Part shown: in pieces, positions 34,810 through 42,982 of the stretch
Layout: the number at the start of each line of letters is the position of its first letter
How positions within the stretch are numbered: position 1 is the stretch's first letter
Virus record (IMG/VR): IMGVR_UViG_3300020469_003050
Coordinates: 250,001-314,000 of that record
Source: a virus
Length of the DNA stretch: 64,000 nucleotides
Reading direction: 5' to 3' (one strand)
Translations under genes and position numbers: made by a program
The notes under the pieces: generated by a model
Told to the model about the DNA's origin: nothing
The model's database searches: none
Seen by the model: the letters and a program-made list of their open reading frames with translations, nothing else

Positions 34810-34838
34810 TTGACTTTCCCGAATCATTATGCTATATT
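34810..34838 (+). promoter_or_regulatory. Sigma70-like promoter, unassigned RNA
   Basis: TTGACT (34810-34815), 17-bp spacer, TATATT (34833-34838), immediately behind the FkbM stop. Predicted start near 34845. No ORF follows. Confidence 0.75.
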
Positions 34839-34844
34839 AATAAA

Positions 34845-35095
34845 CATAAGCATAAAACAATTTAGCGGTTGTTTTATTGTAGTGCAAGGAAGAGGCTGTT
34901 ACCAGACGGTCGAACTTGACTAGTTAGGGGTGGTACCCAGGCTTAAAGCTGAGAGGCTAAGAGTCACATCGTTCTACCGAACGGAACTAGGTTCCCTGGA
35001 TTCAGAATGGTATCTGTGTCGAGGGGTTGGGGGTGTAACCAAGTCCCTCCTACTTTGCTTATATTTCTGATTGCAATACCAAGCAATCAAAATTA
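34845..35095 (+). ncRNA. Unassigned structured RNA
   Basis: About 250 nt (310 with the terminator) with no ORF. Helices visible: ATAAAACAA/TTGTTTTAT (34853-34878), TGACT-TTAG pairing with CTAA-AGTCA around 34918-34967 and enclosing GGGTGGTACCC, CGTTC-TACC-GAACG (~34970-34983), GGAAC-type GGAA/TTCC, and GAGGG...CCCTC enclosing TTGG/CCAA (~35020-35048). It is GC-richer than its surroundings. It is not tmRNA, tRNA, 6S or RNase P as far as I can tell. Own promoter and terminator argue for a stand-alone RNA. Confidence 0.7.
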
Positions 35096-35158
35096 AGAGA
35101 CGGTTAGCAAACCATATTTTACTCACTTTCATTTCATATTGCTAACTGTCTCTTTTTT
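35096..35158. terminator. Long-stem terminator of the RNA
   Basis: 15-bp stem with one mismatch (35096-35110 and 35139-35153), AGAGAC...GTCTCT, T run after it. It may also serve the converging minus-strand gene that ends at 35157. Confidence 0.82.
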
Positions 35159-35852
35159 ATTTCTCTCCAATTATAGATTTTATTTTCCAAGGTGTAAAGC
35201 ATACAGTACCTAAACTTATGTGGTCTGCTCCTGCATCTATATAAGTCTGAGCATCTTCTTTAGAATATACTCCACCACCTGCTATGACTTCTACGTGAGG
35301 ATACTTATCTTTTATATAAGCAATAGTCCCCAAGGTATAGGGTTGAAGAATCTTTCCAGAAAGCCCACCCTTTTCACTGTGTAATGTGTTACTTGCATGA
35401 ATTTGTTTATATCCTTTATCTACTATTTTATCTATTAATTTATGTTTTGCAGTTGGAGGTATTTTAACTATACACCATTTATTCTGCATATGTTCTGGAA
35501 ACTTATCGAAACCTTCAAATGTCGTAGTGTCTTCATGTGAATCTAAGTTAGGACAACTTATATTTAATTCTATATTTCTAACACGACTAATAGTTGTTCT
35601 TATTGTTTCCCAATCTGATTTTTCTATGGCCGCAAGTGATAACAAATTATCATATGATGTCTTCATCATTCCAGCACGTAATCCAGGATTGCGTAAACCT
35701 AATTTGTTTCTCCAACCCTGTTTAGTATATCTTAATGTTTTGATTATTTGTTTTAGTCTTCCTGGTCTTGGTTCTACTGTCCAGGTACCTGTAACACTAA
35801 CTGTATCTTTAAAGTTGAGATAGTTTCCAAATGGTGCGGCTATAAAAAACAT
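35157..35852 (-). CDS. Dihydroorotate dehydrogenase-like flavoprotein
   Basis: 231 aa, shorter than cellular enzymes (~300). TIM-barrel landmarks: APFGNYLN at the very start, ELNISCPN, GGLSGKILQP, and the FMN-phosphate site IAGGGVYSKEDA with AGADHISLGT. In the first strand the usual V-T-K-T lysine is V-T-G-T here, so FMN or substrate handling may differ. DHODH makes orotate for pyrimidines; the altered site leaves the reaction open. Confidence 0.75.
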   Translation of the reverse strand: MFFIAAPFGNYLNFKDTVSVTGTWTVEPRPGRLKQIIKTLRYTKQGWRNKLGLRNPGLRAGMMKTSYDNLLSLAAIEKSDWETIRTTISRVRNIELNISCPNLDSHEDTTTFEGFDKFPEHMQNKWCIVKIPPTAKHKLIDKIVDKGYKQIHASNTLHSEKGGLSGKILQPYTLGTIAYIKDKYPHVEVIAGGGVYSKEDAQTYIDAGADHISLGTVCFTPWKIKSIIGEK

Positions 35853-35873
35853 TTATTATTTTCCTCATAAAAC

Positions 35874-35881
35874 TATTTATA
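35874..35881 (-). promoter_or_regulatory. Late-type box TATAAATA, minus strand
   Basis: Reads TATAAATAG on the minus strand, 22 bp before the DHODH-like start, with GAGGAAAA as ribosome site. Confidence 0.65.
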
Positions 35882-35886
35882 TAAGA

Positions 35887-36708
35887 TTATTTCTTATCTA
35901 GTGCAGAAATCATCCTAGTCATTCCAATTCCTCCACCAACTCTTGGGAAGAAATCAAATTCTAAGAATTTTTCTAGTTCTGCTTCTACTCTTTCTTTAGA
36001 AAATAGTTTGTACAATAATTCTGAGTATTCACCATTTGTTATTGTGTGAAAAGTATCTCTCATCATTTCTACATCACATGAACGTTCTGCGGATCCAATA
36101 GTTTCCATTCCACCTAAGATAACATCTATCTTCTTACTAGTTGCACCGCCTTCATTTCTGCTCATATTCCAGAACGGAGATGTCATTTCAGGAAAATCTG
36201 TAATCATTGTTGAACCGAATTCTTCAAACATTTTAGTTTCATGTTCTGCTTCCATTTCTACTGTTGGTTCTAAGTTGTAATGTTTTTGCCAATCAGCATA
36301 TGTTCTTTCTTCTGGTTTAGGGAACTCTAAGTATTCACATAGTTCGTATTCCATCTTTTTCAAATCATCAATGTCACCTGGCATTTCAAATTCAAACATT
36401 GGGAAGATAATATCGTGTCTACCTGGAATTGCATTTGGCTCTTGTCTATAGGACGTGGAGACACAAAAAAAGCCCTTTGTATCGGGCTTTGAGAGTAATT
36501 CGTGTTCTAACCACATTTGGCCTGTTTGGGGAAGCGGCCAGACTTGGCCTGCGTAATTGTATGTTGCTACATTGAACGGGTCTTCACATGCCGCCAATAT
36601 AGATAATCTGTTTTGGGTATGGACTTCTAAAAATCCTTTATCCAAAAAAAATGACCTTAAAAGGCCAACTGTTCTTGTAAATTTATCCGGAGATATTAAT
36701 TGTGTCAT
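35887..36708 (-). CDS. Class II aaRS-like ligase (Asp/Asn type core)
   Basis: 273 aa from ATG 36708 (AAGGAAA site; a TTG at 36732 is in frame). Motif 2 can be read as STSYRQEPNAIPGRHDIIF with FEFEMPG, and motif 3 as GGGIGMTRM near the C-terminus. There is no N-terminal anticodon-binding barrel, so it is unlikely to be a normal AsnRS. Class II cores without that domain act as amino-acid ligases (for example AsnA or PoxA types). It may aminoacylate or amidate an unknown target. Confidence 0.75.
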   Translation of the reverse strand: MTQLISPDKFTRTVGLLRSFFLDKGFLEVHTQNRLSILAACEDPFNVATYNYAGQVWPLPQTGQMWLEHELLSKPDTKGFFCVSTSYRQEPNAIPGRHDIIFPMFEFEMPGDIDDLKKMEYELCEYLEFPKPEERTYADWQKHYNLEPTVEMEAEHETKMFEEFGSTMITDFPEMTSPFWNMSRNEGGATSKKIDVILGGMETIGSAERSCDVEMMRDTFHTITNGEYSELLYKLFSKERVEAELEKFLEFDFFPRVGGGIGMTRMISALDKK

Positions 36709-36782
36709 TTTCTTTTCCTTTTTGTTATCCAAAAAAAAATATAGCCAAAAAAAAATTTGGTATTCGTTTTTGATGTTGTTTT

Positions 36783-36790
36783 TATTTATC
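36783..36790 (-). promoter_or_regulatory. Late-type box GATAAATA, minus strand
   Basis: Reads AAAGATAAATAAAAAC on the minus strand, 75 bp before ATG 36708. Confidence 0.62.
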
Positions 36791-36833
36791 TTTTTTATTT
36801 AAAAAGTTATCAACAATTCAATTAAAAATTGTA

Positions 36834-36870
36834 TTGATTTCATATCTATTTTGTGTTACATTTATAAATA
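36834..36870 (+). promoter_or_regulatory. Dual promoter of phosphate permease
   Basis: TTGATT (36834-36839), 17-bp spacer, TACATT (36857-36862), followed at once by TATAAATA (36863-36870). GTTAC...GTAAC inverted arms flank the late box. No convincing Pho box was found. Confidence 0.6.
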
Positions 36871-36876
36871 TGAAAG

Positions 36877-36962
36877 TAACAATGAGGTTACAACCAGGCA
36901 CCAATCGAGCCTGGTCTAATTATGTGAGCACCGTGGTAAAGACGGTAAGCAGAAGGAGATAA
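36877..36962 (+). promoter_or_regulatory. Structured leader of phosphate permease
   Basis: Two hairpins, CCAGGC/GCCTGG (loop ACCAATCGA) and ACCGT/ACGGT (loop GGTAAAG), precede AGAAGGAG and the ATG. The GC-rich stems stand out. Could be a cis-regulatory element; no riboswitch class recognised. Confidence 0.5.
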
Positions 36963-36965
36963 AAA

Positions 36966-37928
36966 ATGGATGCACTCACCCTATGGATGGCAATAGGATT
37001 TCTATTTGCCGCATATTCAGTAATCGCAAACGATTCAGTACAAACTCTTGGTACTTGGATTGCATCAAATAACGAAAAATTTAATTGGAAGATAATGTGG
37101 GGAGCCGCAAGTGCGGTACTGCTTTATACTTTGTGGTATGGTTGGACAACTAATGGCGGAGATATTAGTTACGGACGATTAAACAAAATTCCATTTCAAG
37201 AAATACAATGGTATCATGCCGCCGCACCAGGCTTACTATTGATATTAACAAGAATAGGTGTACCAGTAAGTACAAGTTTCTTAGTGCTAAGTGCATTTGC
37301 TAGTACGTTTGTATTAGAGAAGATGCTAGTCAAATCAATGATGGGTTATGCAGTTGCGGCTGTGGCGGCATATGTAATCTGGATTGGTGTTACTAAAATA
37401 CTTGATGAAGCAAAACCAGTCGCTGAAAATCATAAAATGTATTGGCGAGTAGGTCAGTGGGTAACAACTGGCTTTTTATGGTTTACTTGGTTATCACATG
37501 ATATGGCAAACATTGCCGTATTCTTACCAAGACAAATCCCATTTGATTTAATGGTAATGGTAAGTGCAGTATTTGTATTTGGCTTAGGTTATATATTTTA
37601 TACTGGTGGTGGTAAAATACAAAACATCGTAATTGAAAAACATAACACACGTTATGTAAGAAGTGCTACAATAATTGATTGTGTATATTTTCTAATTCTT
37701 TGGTTCTTCAAAGAACTGAATGATATACCAATGTCAACAACTTGGGTATTCGTAGGATTACTTTGTGGTCGTGAACTTGCTATGGCAACTATTACAGGTA
37801 AAGAAAAGTTTAAAACTGTTTTCCCTCTTGTAACTAAAGACTTCATAAAGATGATGATTGGTTTAGGTGCAAGTGTTGGTGTAGTCTTATCTATTCACTA
37901 TATAATTGTTCCCAACGGTTTACACTAA
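36966..37928 (+). CDS. PiT-type phosphate permease
   Basis: 320 aa, about nine membrane helices. The paired signature of the inorganic phosphate transporter family is present: IANDSVQTLGTW (20-31) and, inverted in the second half, SHDMANIAVFLPR, with GVPVSTSFLVLS and IPMSTTWVFVG as the two GxPVS/T-like loops. Proton- or sodium-coupled phosphate uptake in the host membrane. Strong AGAAGGAG site, structured leader. Host-derived cargo for phosphate-poor water. Confidence 0.88.
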   Translation: MDALTLWMAIGFLFAAYSVIANDSVQTLGTWIASNNEKFNWKIMWGAASAVLLYTLWYGWTTNGGDISYGRLNKIPFQEIQWYHAAAPGLLLILTRIGVPVSTSFLVLSAFASTFVLEKMLVKSMMGYAVAAVAAYVIWIGVTKILDEAKPVAENHKMYWRVGQWVTTGFLWFTWLSHDMANIAVFLPRQIPFDLMVMVSAVFVFGLGYIFYTGGGKIQNIVIEKHNTRYVRSATIIDCVYFLILWFFKELNDIPMSTTWVFVGLLCGRELAMATITGKEKFKTVFPLVTKDFIKMMIGLGASVGVVLSIHYIIVPNGLH

Positions 37929-37931
37929 AAA

Positions 37932-38074
37932 GATAAATAACTTTATAGAACAAAACTAATAACTAAGTACGCATAGGATTATAAACAAAAGTATAAGTGT
38001 GTCGGACACTGCGTAACACATTCTGACATTCCACAAAACAAATTTATTGGAGCCCATTCTTCGGAATGGGTTTT
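37932..38074 (+). ncRNA. Candidate small late RNA
   Basis: A late box GATAAATAA (37932-37939) is followed by ~130 nt without an ORF, ending in a perfect terminator at 38053-38074 (CCCATTC-TTCG-GAATGGG, TTTT). It may be only the 3' end of the permease mRNA; the box right after the permease stop makes a separate RNA possible. Confidence 0.4.
38053..38074 (+). terminator. UUCG-loop terminator
   Basis: CCCATTC, loop TTCG, GAATGGG, then TTTT. Confidence 0.88.
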
Positions 38075-38097
38075 CCATTTGTACCTGTGACATAAAT

Positions 38098-38105
38098 GAT
38101 AAATA
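38098..38105 (+). promoter_or_regulatory. Late-type box placing +1 on the start codon
   Basis: GATAAATA, five bases (CATAT), then ATG 38111; same geometry as 20157-20172. Confidence 0.65.
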
Positions 38106-38110
38106 CATAT

Positions 38111-38893
38111 ATGCGTTATTCAGATATTATAAACATCACATTTAACCAAACACTCAATGAAGCATTCGATGTCAATGAGGCAGGAGAAAGTGCGGAAAGA
38201 CAAGAGAATGGTTTTGTGAAAACAATAGCAGAAGCGATAGAACAGAATGGTGGTAAGCCTATTAAATTAATAGCAGGCGAAACTACTATTGATGGAGTAA
38301 CCGGTGCAGTAAAATACACTGGTAGACAAGATTCAGGTTCAGAGCCATATACAGATATTGTACTTAAAACAAGTAAAGGTGATTTAAATCTTTCAATGAA
38401 AGGCCCATCAGCACCATCATTAGCTGGCGGTGGGTTACGTGGTATTCAAGCAATTATACCAGATATCGGTGAAAACTTTTTTACTGCGGCCTATAAGAAT
38501 TTATTAAATAATGGTTACAAATCTGGAGATAAGATTCCAGATACAGTAGGTAAATTGAACGATAAGGACAAAATGTTACTTGTAGTTGGAACAAAGGCTA
38601 TGGGAGGTCCTATAGATTATATGTATATTGGTCCAATGGACGTATCGCATGAACAAAAAGATAATACAGTAAAAGTCAATGGATCTTTATATACATCAAA
38701 GTACTATGCAGAAAAGAAAGACTTATATTTCAGACTACGTGCTAGACGTATAGACCAGACGTTTGATGAGGACGCAAAATATAGTAATGGAATCCCTAAA
38801 ATATATGGAAAATCACCATCAAAAGGTGATAGTGCAGGAAGACTTGTTATCACAGATAAGCCATCTTCTAAGGCATTAAAGATTATATTCTAA
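38111..38893 (+). CDS. Hypothetical late protein (260 aa)
   Basis: ATG 38111 is preferred over 38096 because the late box gives +1 there. Residues ~65-105 (IVLKTSKGDLNLSMKGPSAP, SLAGGGLRG) have the look of a beta-hairpin with a conserved K-G-P loop, possibly a restriction-nuclease-like core (D-x-K not certain). Basic C-terminus. Function unknown. Confidence 0.58.
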   Translation: MRYSDIINITFNQTLNEAFDVNEAGESAERQENGFVKTIAEAIEQNGGKPIKLIAGETTIDGVTGAVKYTGRQDSGSEPYTDIVLKTSKGDLNLSMKGPSAPSLAGGGLRGIQAIIPDIGENFFTAAYKNLLNNGYKSGDKIPDTVGKLNDKDKMLLVVGTKAMGGPIDYMYIGPMDVSHEQKDNTVKVNGSLYTSKYYAEKKDLYFRLRARRIDQTFDEDAKYSNGIPKIYGKSPSKGDSAGRLVITDKPSSKALKIIF

Positions 38894-38944
38894 AAAAACA
38901 TCTAAAAAGCAAGTAAAATATGGCGTTTTTTACGCCTTTTAAAC

Positions 38945-38973
38945 TTGACAAAACCACCAAAACCGTGTATACT
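38945..38973 (+). promoter_or_regulatory. Sigma70-like promoter
   Basis: TTGACA (38945-38950), 17-bp spacer, TATACT (38968-38973), followed by GTAAGT, the same discriminator type as the leaderless promoters, but the gene start lies at 39006. Confidence 0.78.
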
Positions 38974-39005
38974 GTAAGTATATTAACAATGAGAAAGGTA
39001 TATGA

Positions 39006-39540
39006 AATGAAAAAACTAATTGTAATGATAACTGGTGCAGTTATGCTATTCTCAAGTGTAGCAATGGCTAATGCACATCATATTAATAAAACTGTAAGAG
39101 TACAGGCAGAAGTTGTATCTTCTACTGCAATCACACAACAGGTAGTACAAAGAGTACCTGAGCAACAATGTACAGTTGTAGACGTACCTATCTATAGTAC
39201 ACAAAACAATGCTACTACGGGTGACGTAATAGTAGGTGCTATTATTGGTGGTGCAATCGGTAATCAATTTGGTAAAGGTAAAGGTAACGATGCGGCGACA
39301 GTATTAGGCGCTATCATCGGTGCAGATTCAGTTAACAAAAAGAATAGTAGTAAAACTATTGTTGGTTACAAACAAGTAAATCAATGTAATACTATCTTTA
39401 TCGAAACAGTTGCAGACAAGATTGTAGGTTATACTACAACTATGAAAACTACTGAGGGCGAAACATATACGTTTCAAACTAGTTCTCAATATGCAGTTGG
39501 AACAATCGTATTCTTAAAAAAGCAAGTTTCACTAAACTAA
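39006..39540 (+). CDS. Exported glycine-zipper protein
   Basis: 177 aa from ATG 39006 (GAAAGG upstream). Signal peptide KKLIVMITGAVMLFSSVAMA. A glycine zipper (VGAIIGGAIGNQFGKG then AATVLGAIIGA) matches the Rickettsia 17-kDa antigen/SlyB-type domain. No lipobox Cys, so it is periplasmic or membrane-inserted, not a lipoprotein. May disturb or mark the host envelope. Confidence 0.75.
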
Positions 39541-39575
39541 ACATAACATAGAAGTTAAATTCTCCTTCTTAATTA

Positions 39576-39583
39576 GATAAATA
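39576..39583 (+). promoter_or_regulatory. Late-type promoter box GATAAATA
   Basis: GATAAATAC; an ATG 3 bp after it (39587) would lie upstream of +1, so the real start is 39614 with AAGAAGGAG. Confidence 0.66.
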
Positions 39584-39613
39584 CAGATGAGGTCTACTAA
39601 GAAGGAGAATATT

Positions 39614-41161
39614 ATGTTATTTCCAATTATTACCTTTGCTACGGCTATTGCGATTGCTTTTATAGCCGCGTGGTTTTCAATCGTCGGACTTATGGCGATT
39701 TTTGCCGCCTCAGCAATACCAGTAGCATTAATGGCAGGTTCACTTGAAGTCGGTAAATTAGTTGCCGCCTCATGGGTGTACCGTAATTGGAAGAGGGCTC
39801 CATTTCTATTAAAATTTTATTTGACAATAGCAGTTGTCGTTTTGATGTTCATCACAAGCATGGGTATTTTCGGTTTCTTATCGAAAGCACACCTTGAACA
39901 AGCCGCTCAGGGAACGGCTAACGTGGCAAAGGTTGAACGTATTGACAACGATATTATCAGGTTTAATGCATTAATAGAACGTACTGAAATTAAAATAGCT
40001 AAACTTGAAAATGAAACTAGTGATGATTCATCTGATATCAATGCTCAGATTGATGCAGAGCAACAACGTATGGATAATGCGTATGCTCGTATTCAACCTG
40101 CTATTGATGAGCAAATGGAAATCATTAGAGAAGAACAAAAAGGTTCTGATGAACAAGTAAAATCTTATACAGAACAAATTAATCGTATAGATGACCAGTT
40201 ACAAAAGTTACAAACTTATGCTGATAACATCGAAGATGAAAATAATGTTAAGAAAATTCAGGCTATGATTGGTACAAAAGTAGATGGAAGATATGGATAT
40301 CGTACTGCTGGCAAGGTTACTGATTTTATTGAGAAATCAAATGCTGAAAAACAGAAACTAATTGCTATTGTAGAAGATATTCGTAATTCAGTAAACACAG
40401 ATATTATCGACCAGGCACGTGAAGAAATCAAAAGACTACGTGCAATGGCAGACAGAGAAATACAAAATGCACAAGATAATATTAATCGTCTACGAAACGT
40501 CTTATCACAAGTAGGAGAAATAGACAATACAGATGAAATCGATACTTTAGTTATAAAGGTGTCAGATACAGAGCAAAGAATCGAAGTTCTTTTAGATGAG
40601 AAGTTTGAAATTGAAAGCGAAGTTAGACAACTTGAAGCAGAAGTAGGACCAATAAAATATATAGCAGAACTAATATATGGAGAAACCAATCCCACTATTA
40701 TTGATTCGGCTGTACGTTGGTTAATCATCGTGTTTATATTTGTTTTCGACCCATTGGCTGTTATATTATTGGTTGCGGCAAACTACAGTTTTGCTAATAG
40801 AAATAACCATGAAAACAGACAACAAGAAATGTTTGATGGACTTTTTCACAGAAATGAAGAAAAAACGCTTGACAAAACGACCTCAATGAGCGATAATAAA
40901 GATATTGATTTGGATACAGAAGAAGAAACTGTTGAAGAAATTAAAGATGAAATTAAAGATGAAAAAGAAACTGAAAACGTGGAAGTAGTTAAATCAGAAA
41001 CTAAAAAGCCAGGTGGCGTATATTTAGATCCAGCTGAAATTGATTTAAAGAACATCGATGAGAAATCATTGAAAGAAATTAAATCGAAAGTAGAAAGAGA
41101 AATAAATACTAAAGCAGAGAAACGTTCTGGCTGGCTAGATGATTTAAACAATGGAAAATAA
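39614..41161 (+). CDS. Membrane-anchored coiled-coil protein
   Basis: 515 aa. Two to three N-terminal membrane helices (~5-45, 65-95), a long coiled coil (~105-365; EQQRMDNAYARIQPAIDEQM and similar), another membrane helix (~375-398; LIIVFIFVFDPLAVILLVAA) and an acidic disordered tail (EEETVEEIKDEIKDEKETE). Could scaffold the inner membrane or a replication body. Followed by clpX after 17 bp. Confidence 0.68.
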   Translation: MLFPIITFATAIAIAFIAAWFSIVGLMAIFAASAIPVALMAGSLEVGKLVAASWVYRNWKRAPFLLKFYLTIAVVVLMFITSMGIFGFLSKAHLEQAAQGTANVAKVERIDNDIIRFNALIERTEIKIAKLENETSDDSSDINAQIDAEQQRMDNAYARIQPAIDEQMEIIREEQKGSDEQVKSYTEQINRIDDQLQKLQTYADNIEDENNVKKIQAMIGTKVDGRYGYRTAGKVTDFIEKSNAEKQKLIAIVEDIRNSVNTDIIDQAREEIKRLRAMADREIQNAQDNINRLRNVLSQVGEIDNTDEIDTLVIKVSDTEQRIEVLLDEKFEIESEVRQLEAEVGPIKYIAELIYGETNPTIIDSAVRWLIIVFIFVFDPLAVILLVAANYSFANRNNHENRQQEMFDGLFHRNEEKTLDKTTSMSDNKDIDLDTEEETVEEIKDEIKDEKETENVEVVKSETKKPGGVYLDPAEIDLKNIDEKSLKEIKSKVEREINTKAEKRSGWLDDLNNGK

Positions 41162-41178
41162 CAGAGAAAGTATAAACA

Positions 41179-42453
41179 TTGGCTGACAAAAAAGATTATC
41201 ATTGTTCATTTTGTGGGAAACATAAGAATGAAATTAGTACATTAATTGCAGGTCCTTCGACATTTATCTGTAATGAATGTATTGACCTATGTCACTCTAT
41301 CGTATATGAACGCAAGAATGTAACTAAAAAATCTAAAACTGTAAACAGTGACATTCCGACACCTGACGAAATTAATGAGTTTTTGAATGCTCATGTAATT
41401 GGTCAGGGAGAAGCTAAAGAAGTCCTGAGTGTGGCTGTTTACAATCATTATAAAAGAATTAATCAATCAGAAGATGATGATGTAGAGTTAGAGAAATCTA
41501 ATGTTATGATGCTCGGTCCTTCTGGTACAGGTAAAACACTCTTAGCAAAAACAATCGCAAAATTCTTAGATGTTCCTTTCGCACAAGTCGATGCAACTAC
41601 ATTAACAGAAAGTGGTTATGTAGGTGAAGATGTTGAAAACGTAATACAACGTTTACTTATGAATGCAGACTTTGAAATTAAGAAAGCAGAACAGGGTATT
41701 ATCTACATAGATGAGATAGATAAGAAAGCTAAAAAGGGTGAAAGTATTTCAATCACTAAAGATGTTAGTGGTGAAGGTGTTCAACAAGCCTTATTAAAAA
41801 TTGTTGAAGGCACTGTTGTTCGTGTTCCGCCAGGTGGTGGGAGAAAACATCCAGGTGCTGATATGCTTGAAGTTAATACTGATAACATTTTATTCATTGT
41901 AGGTGGTGCATTTGTAGGACTTGATAAAGTAATCAAACGAAGATTGAATTCAAATGGTTCAATTGGTTTTGGTGCAAGAGTTATGGCACAAGATAGCAGT
42001 GATGATATGACAGTATCACAAGAAGTGTTGCCAGAAGACGTAATTAAATATGGTATCATTCCAGAATTTATGGGTCGTTTTCCAATACTTGTAGGCATAG
42101 ACGATTTAACTGAACGTGAGTTAAGTCGTATATTAACAGAACCTAAGAATAATTTAACTGCACAATTTAAGAAGATTTTTAAATTAGATGGTGTAGATTT
42201 AAATTTTACTGAGGATGCAATAACAGAGATATCTAAAATAGCAAAAAAGAATAAGACTGGAGCAAGAGGTCTAAGAAGTGTTTTAGAAAAGTCATTGTTA
42301 AAATTACAATTCAAATTACCTAAGCTATCAAAGAATGCTGGCTTAACGTCTGTTGAAATAACTGGTGACTTTATTAATAAAAATGCTGATCCAATTTTGG
42401 TATTTAAGGATGAAACAGAGGAAAATATAAACATTAATGAAAAGAAACTTTAA
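41179..42453 (+). CDS. clpX: ClpX AAA+ unfoldase
   Basis: 424 aa, full length, TTG start. Zinc-binding domain C9, C12, C31, C34; Walker A GPSGTGKT (113-120); Walker B GIIYIDEIDKKA; GYVGEDVE pore-1 loop; RKHPGA RKH loop; IGF tripeptide (262-264) that docks into ClpP; arginine finger in FMGRFP. Unfolds ssrA-tagged proteins and feeds ClpP. The complete IGF loop means it can work with a ClpP, phage (1669) or host. Overlaps infC. Confidence 0.97.
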   Translation: MADKKDYHCSFCGKHKNEISTLIAGPSTFICNECIDLCHSIVYERKNVTKKSKTVNSDIPTPDEINEFLNAHVIGQGEAKEVLSVAVYNHYKRINQSEDDDVELEKSNVMMLGPSGTGKTLLAKTIAKFLDVPFAQVDATTLTESGYVGEDVENVIQRLLMNADFEIKKAEQGIIYIDEIDKKAKKGESISITKDVSGEGVQQALLKIVEGTVVRVPPGGGRKHPGADMLEVNTDNILFIVGGAFVGLDKVIKRRLNSNGSIGFGARVMAQDSSDDMTVSQEVLPEDVIKYGIIPEFMGRFPILVGIDDLTERELSRILTEPKNNLTAQFKKIFKLDGVDLNFTEDAITEISKIAKKNKTGARGLRSVLEKSLLKLQFKLPKLSKNAGLTSVEITGDFINKNADPILVFKDETEENININEKKL

Positions 42454-42982
42454 AGATGAAAGAGGGCGAAAGCCTTTTATTATCGCTAACCAACGTATCC
42501 GTGCAGACGAGTTACGTGTGGTAACAGACCAAGGTGAGCAACTTGGTATCATGCAAAAAAATCAAGCACAACAAAAAGCGGATGCTGACGGATTAGATTT
42601 AGTTCTTATAGTTCCTAACGCCAATCCTCCTGTAGCAAAAATCATTAGTATAAATAAGTACAACTACGAAATCAAAAAACGTGAGAAAGAGAAGGCAAAA
42701 CTAGCCAGACAAAATTCAGTTGAAGTTAAAGAAGTTAAGTTCAGACCAGCTATAGGCGAGAATGACCTAAAGATGAAACTTAACCAAGTTCAAAAGTTTA
42801 TTGACAAAGGCAATAAAGTAAAAGTGACAATACAAATGAGGGGCAGGGAAAATGCAAAAGCTACAGAAGTTTTAGCATATTTCAATTCCCAAATCTCTGA
42901 ATACTTGAGTAGTTTTAAGTATGACCTTCCTCTAAAAACTAACGGGAATAGAATAATAGGTGTAATAATAAAAAATGACTAG
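42437..42982 (+). CDS. infC: Translation initiation factor IF-3
   Basis: 181 aa, both domains intact: N-domain IANQRIRADELRVVTDQGEQ and C-domain VKEVKFRPAIGENDLKMKL, VTIQMRGRE. Binds 30S, checks start codon and leaves space for initiator tRNA. Cellular infC usually starts with AUU for autoregulation; here it is ATG, so that control would be lost. Overlaps clpX and rpsU. Rare in phages. Confidence 0.96.
   Translation: MKRNFKDERGRKPFIIANQRIRADELRVVTDQGEQLGIMQKNQAQQKADADGLDLVLIVPNANPPVAKIISINKYNYEIKKREKEKAKLARQNSVEVKEVKFRPAIGENDLKMKLNQVQKFIDKGNKVKVTIQMRGRENAKATEVLAYFNSQISEYLSSFKYDLPLKTNGNRIIGVIIKND

Noticed and set aside
34884-34911. GGAAG...CTGTTACCAG resembles part of 4.5S SRP RNA.
   Set aside because: Order is reversed and the GGAAGCAGCC apical loop is missing.
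34921-34945. AGGGGTGGTACCC inside the unassigned RNA looks like the T-box antiterminator core.
   Set aside because: No specifier loop precedes it, no gene follows on the plus strand, and T-boxes are not expected in this host group.
34920-35012. GGGG, CTGAGA and TCCCTGGATT in the same RNA recall a TPP riboswitch.
   Set aside because: The conserved CCUGAU and GAUAAU segments and their spacing are not there, and there is no downstream thiamine gene.
35157-35852. Possible tRNA-dihydrouridine synthase instead of DHODH.
   Set aside because: SCPN and GGLSG motifs favor DHODH; no Dus C-x3-D motif seen.
36877-36962. SAM-II or SAM-V type riboswitch in the permease leader.
   Set aside because: Hairpin order and pseudoknot bases do not match what I know of these classes.
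41781-42434. 217-aa minus-strand ORF opposite clpX.
   Set aside because: Shadow of a strongly conserved gene; no promoter or ribosome site.
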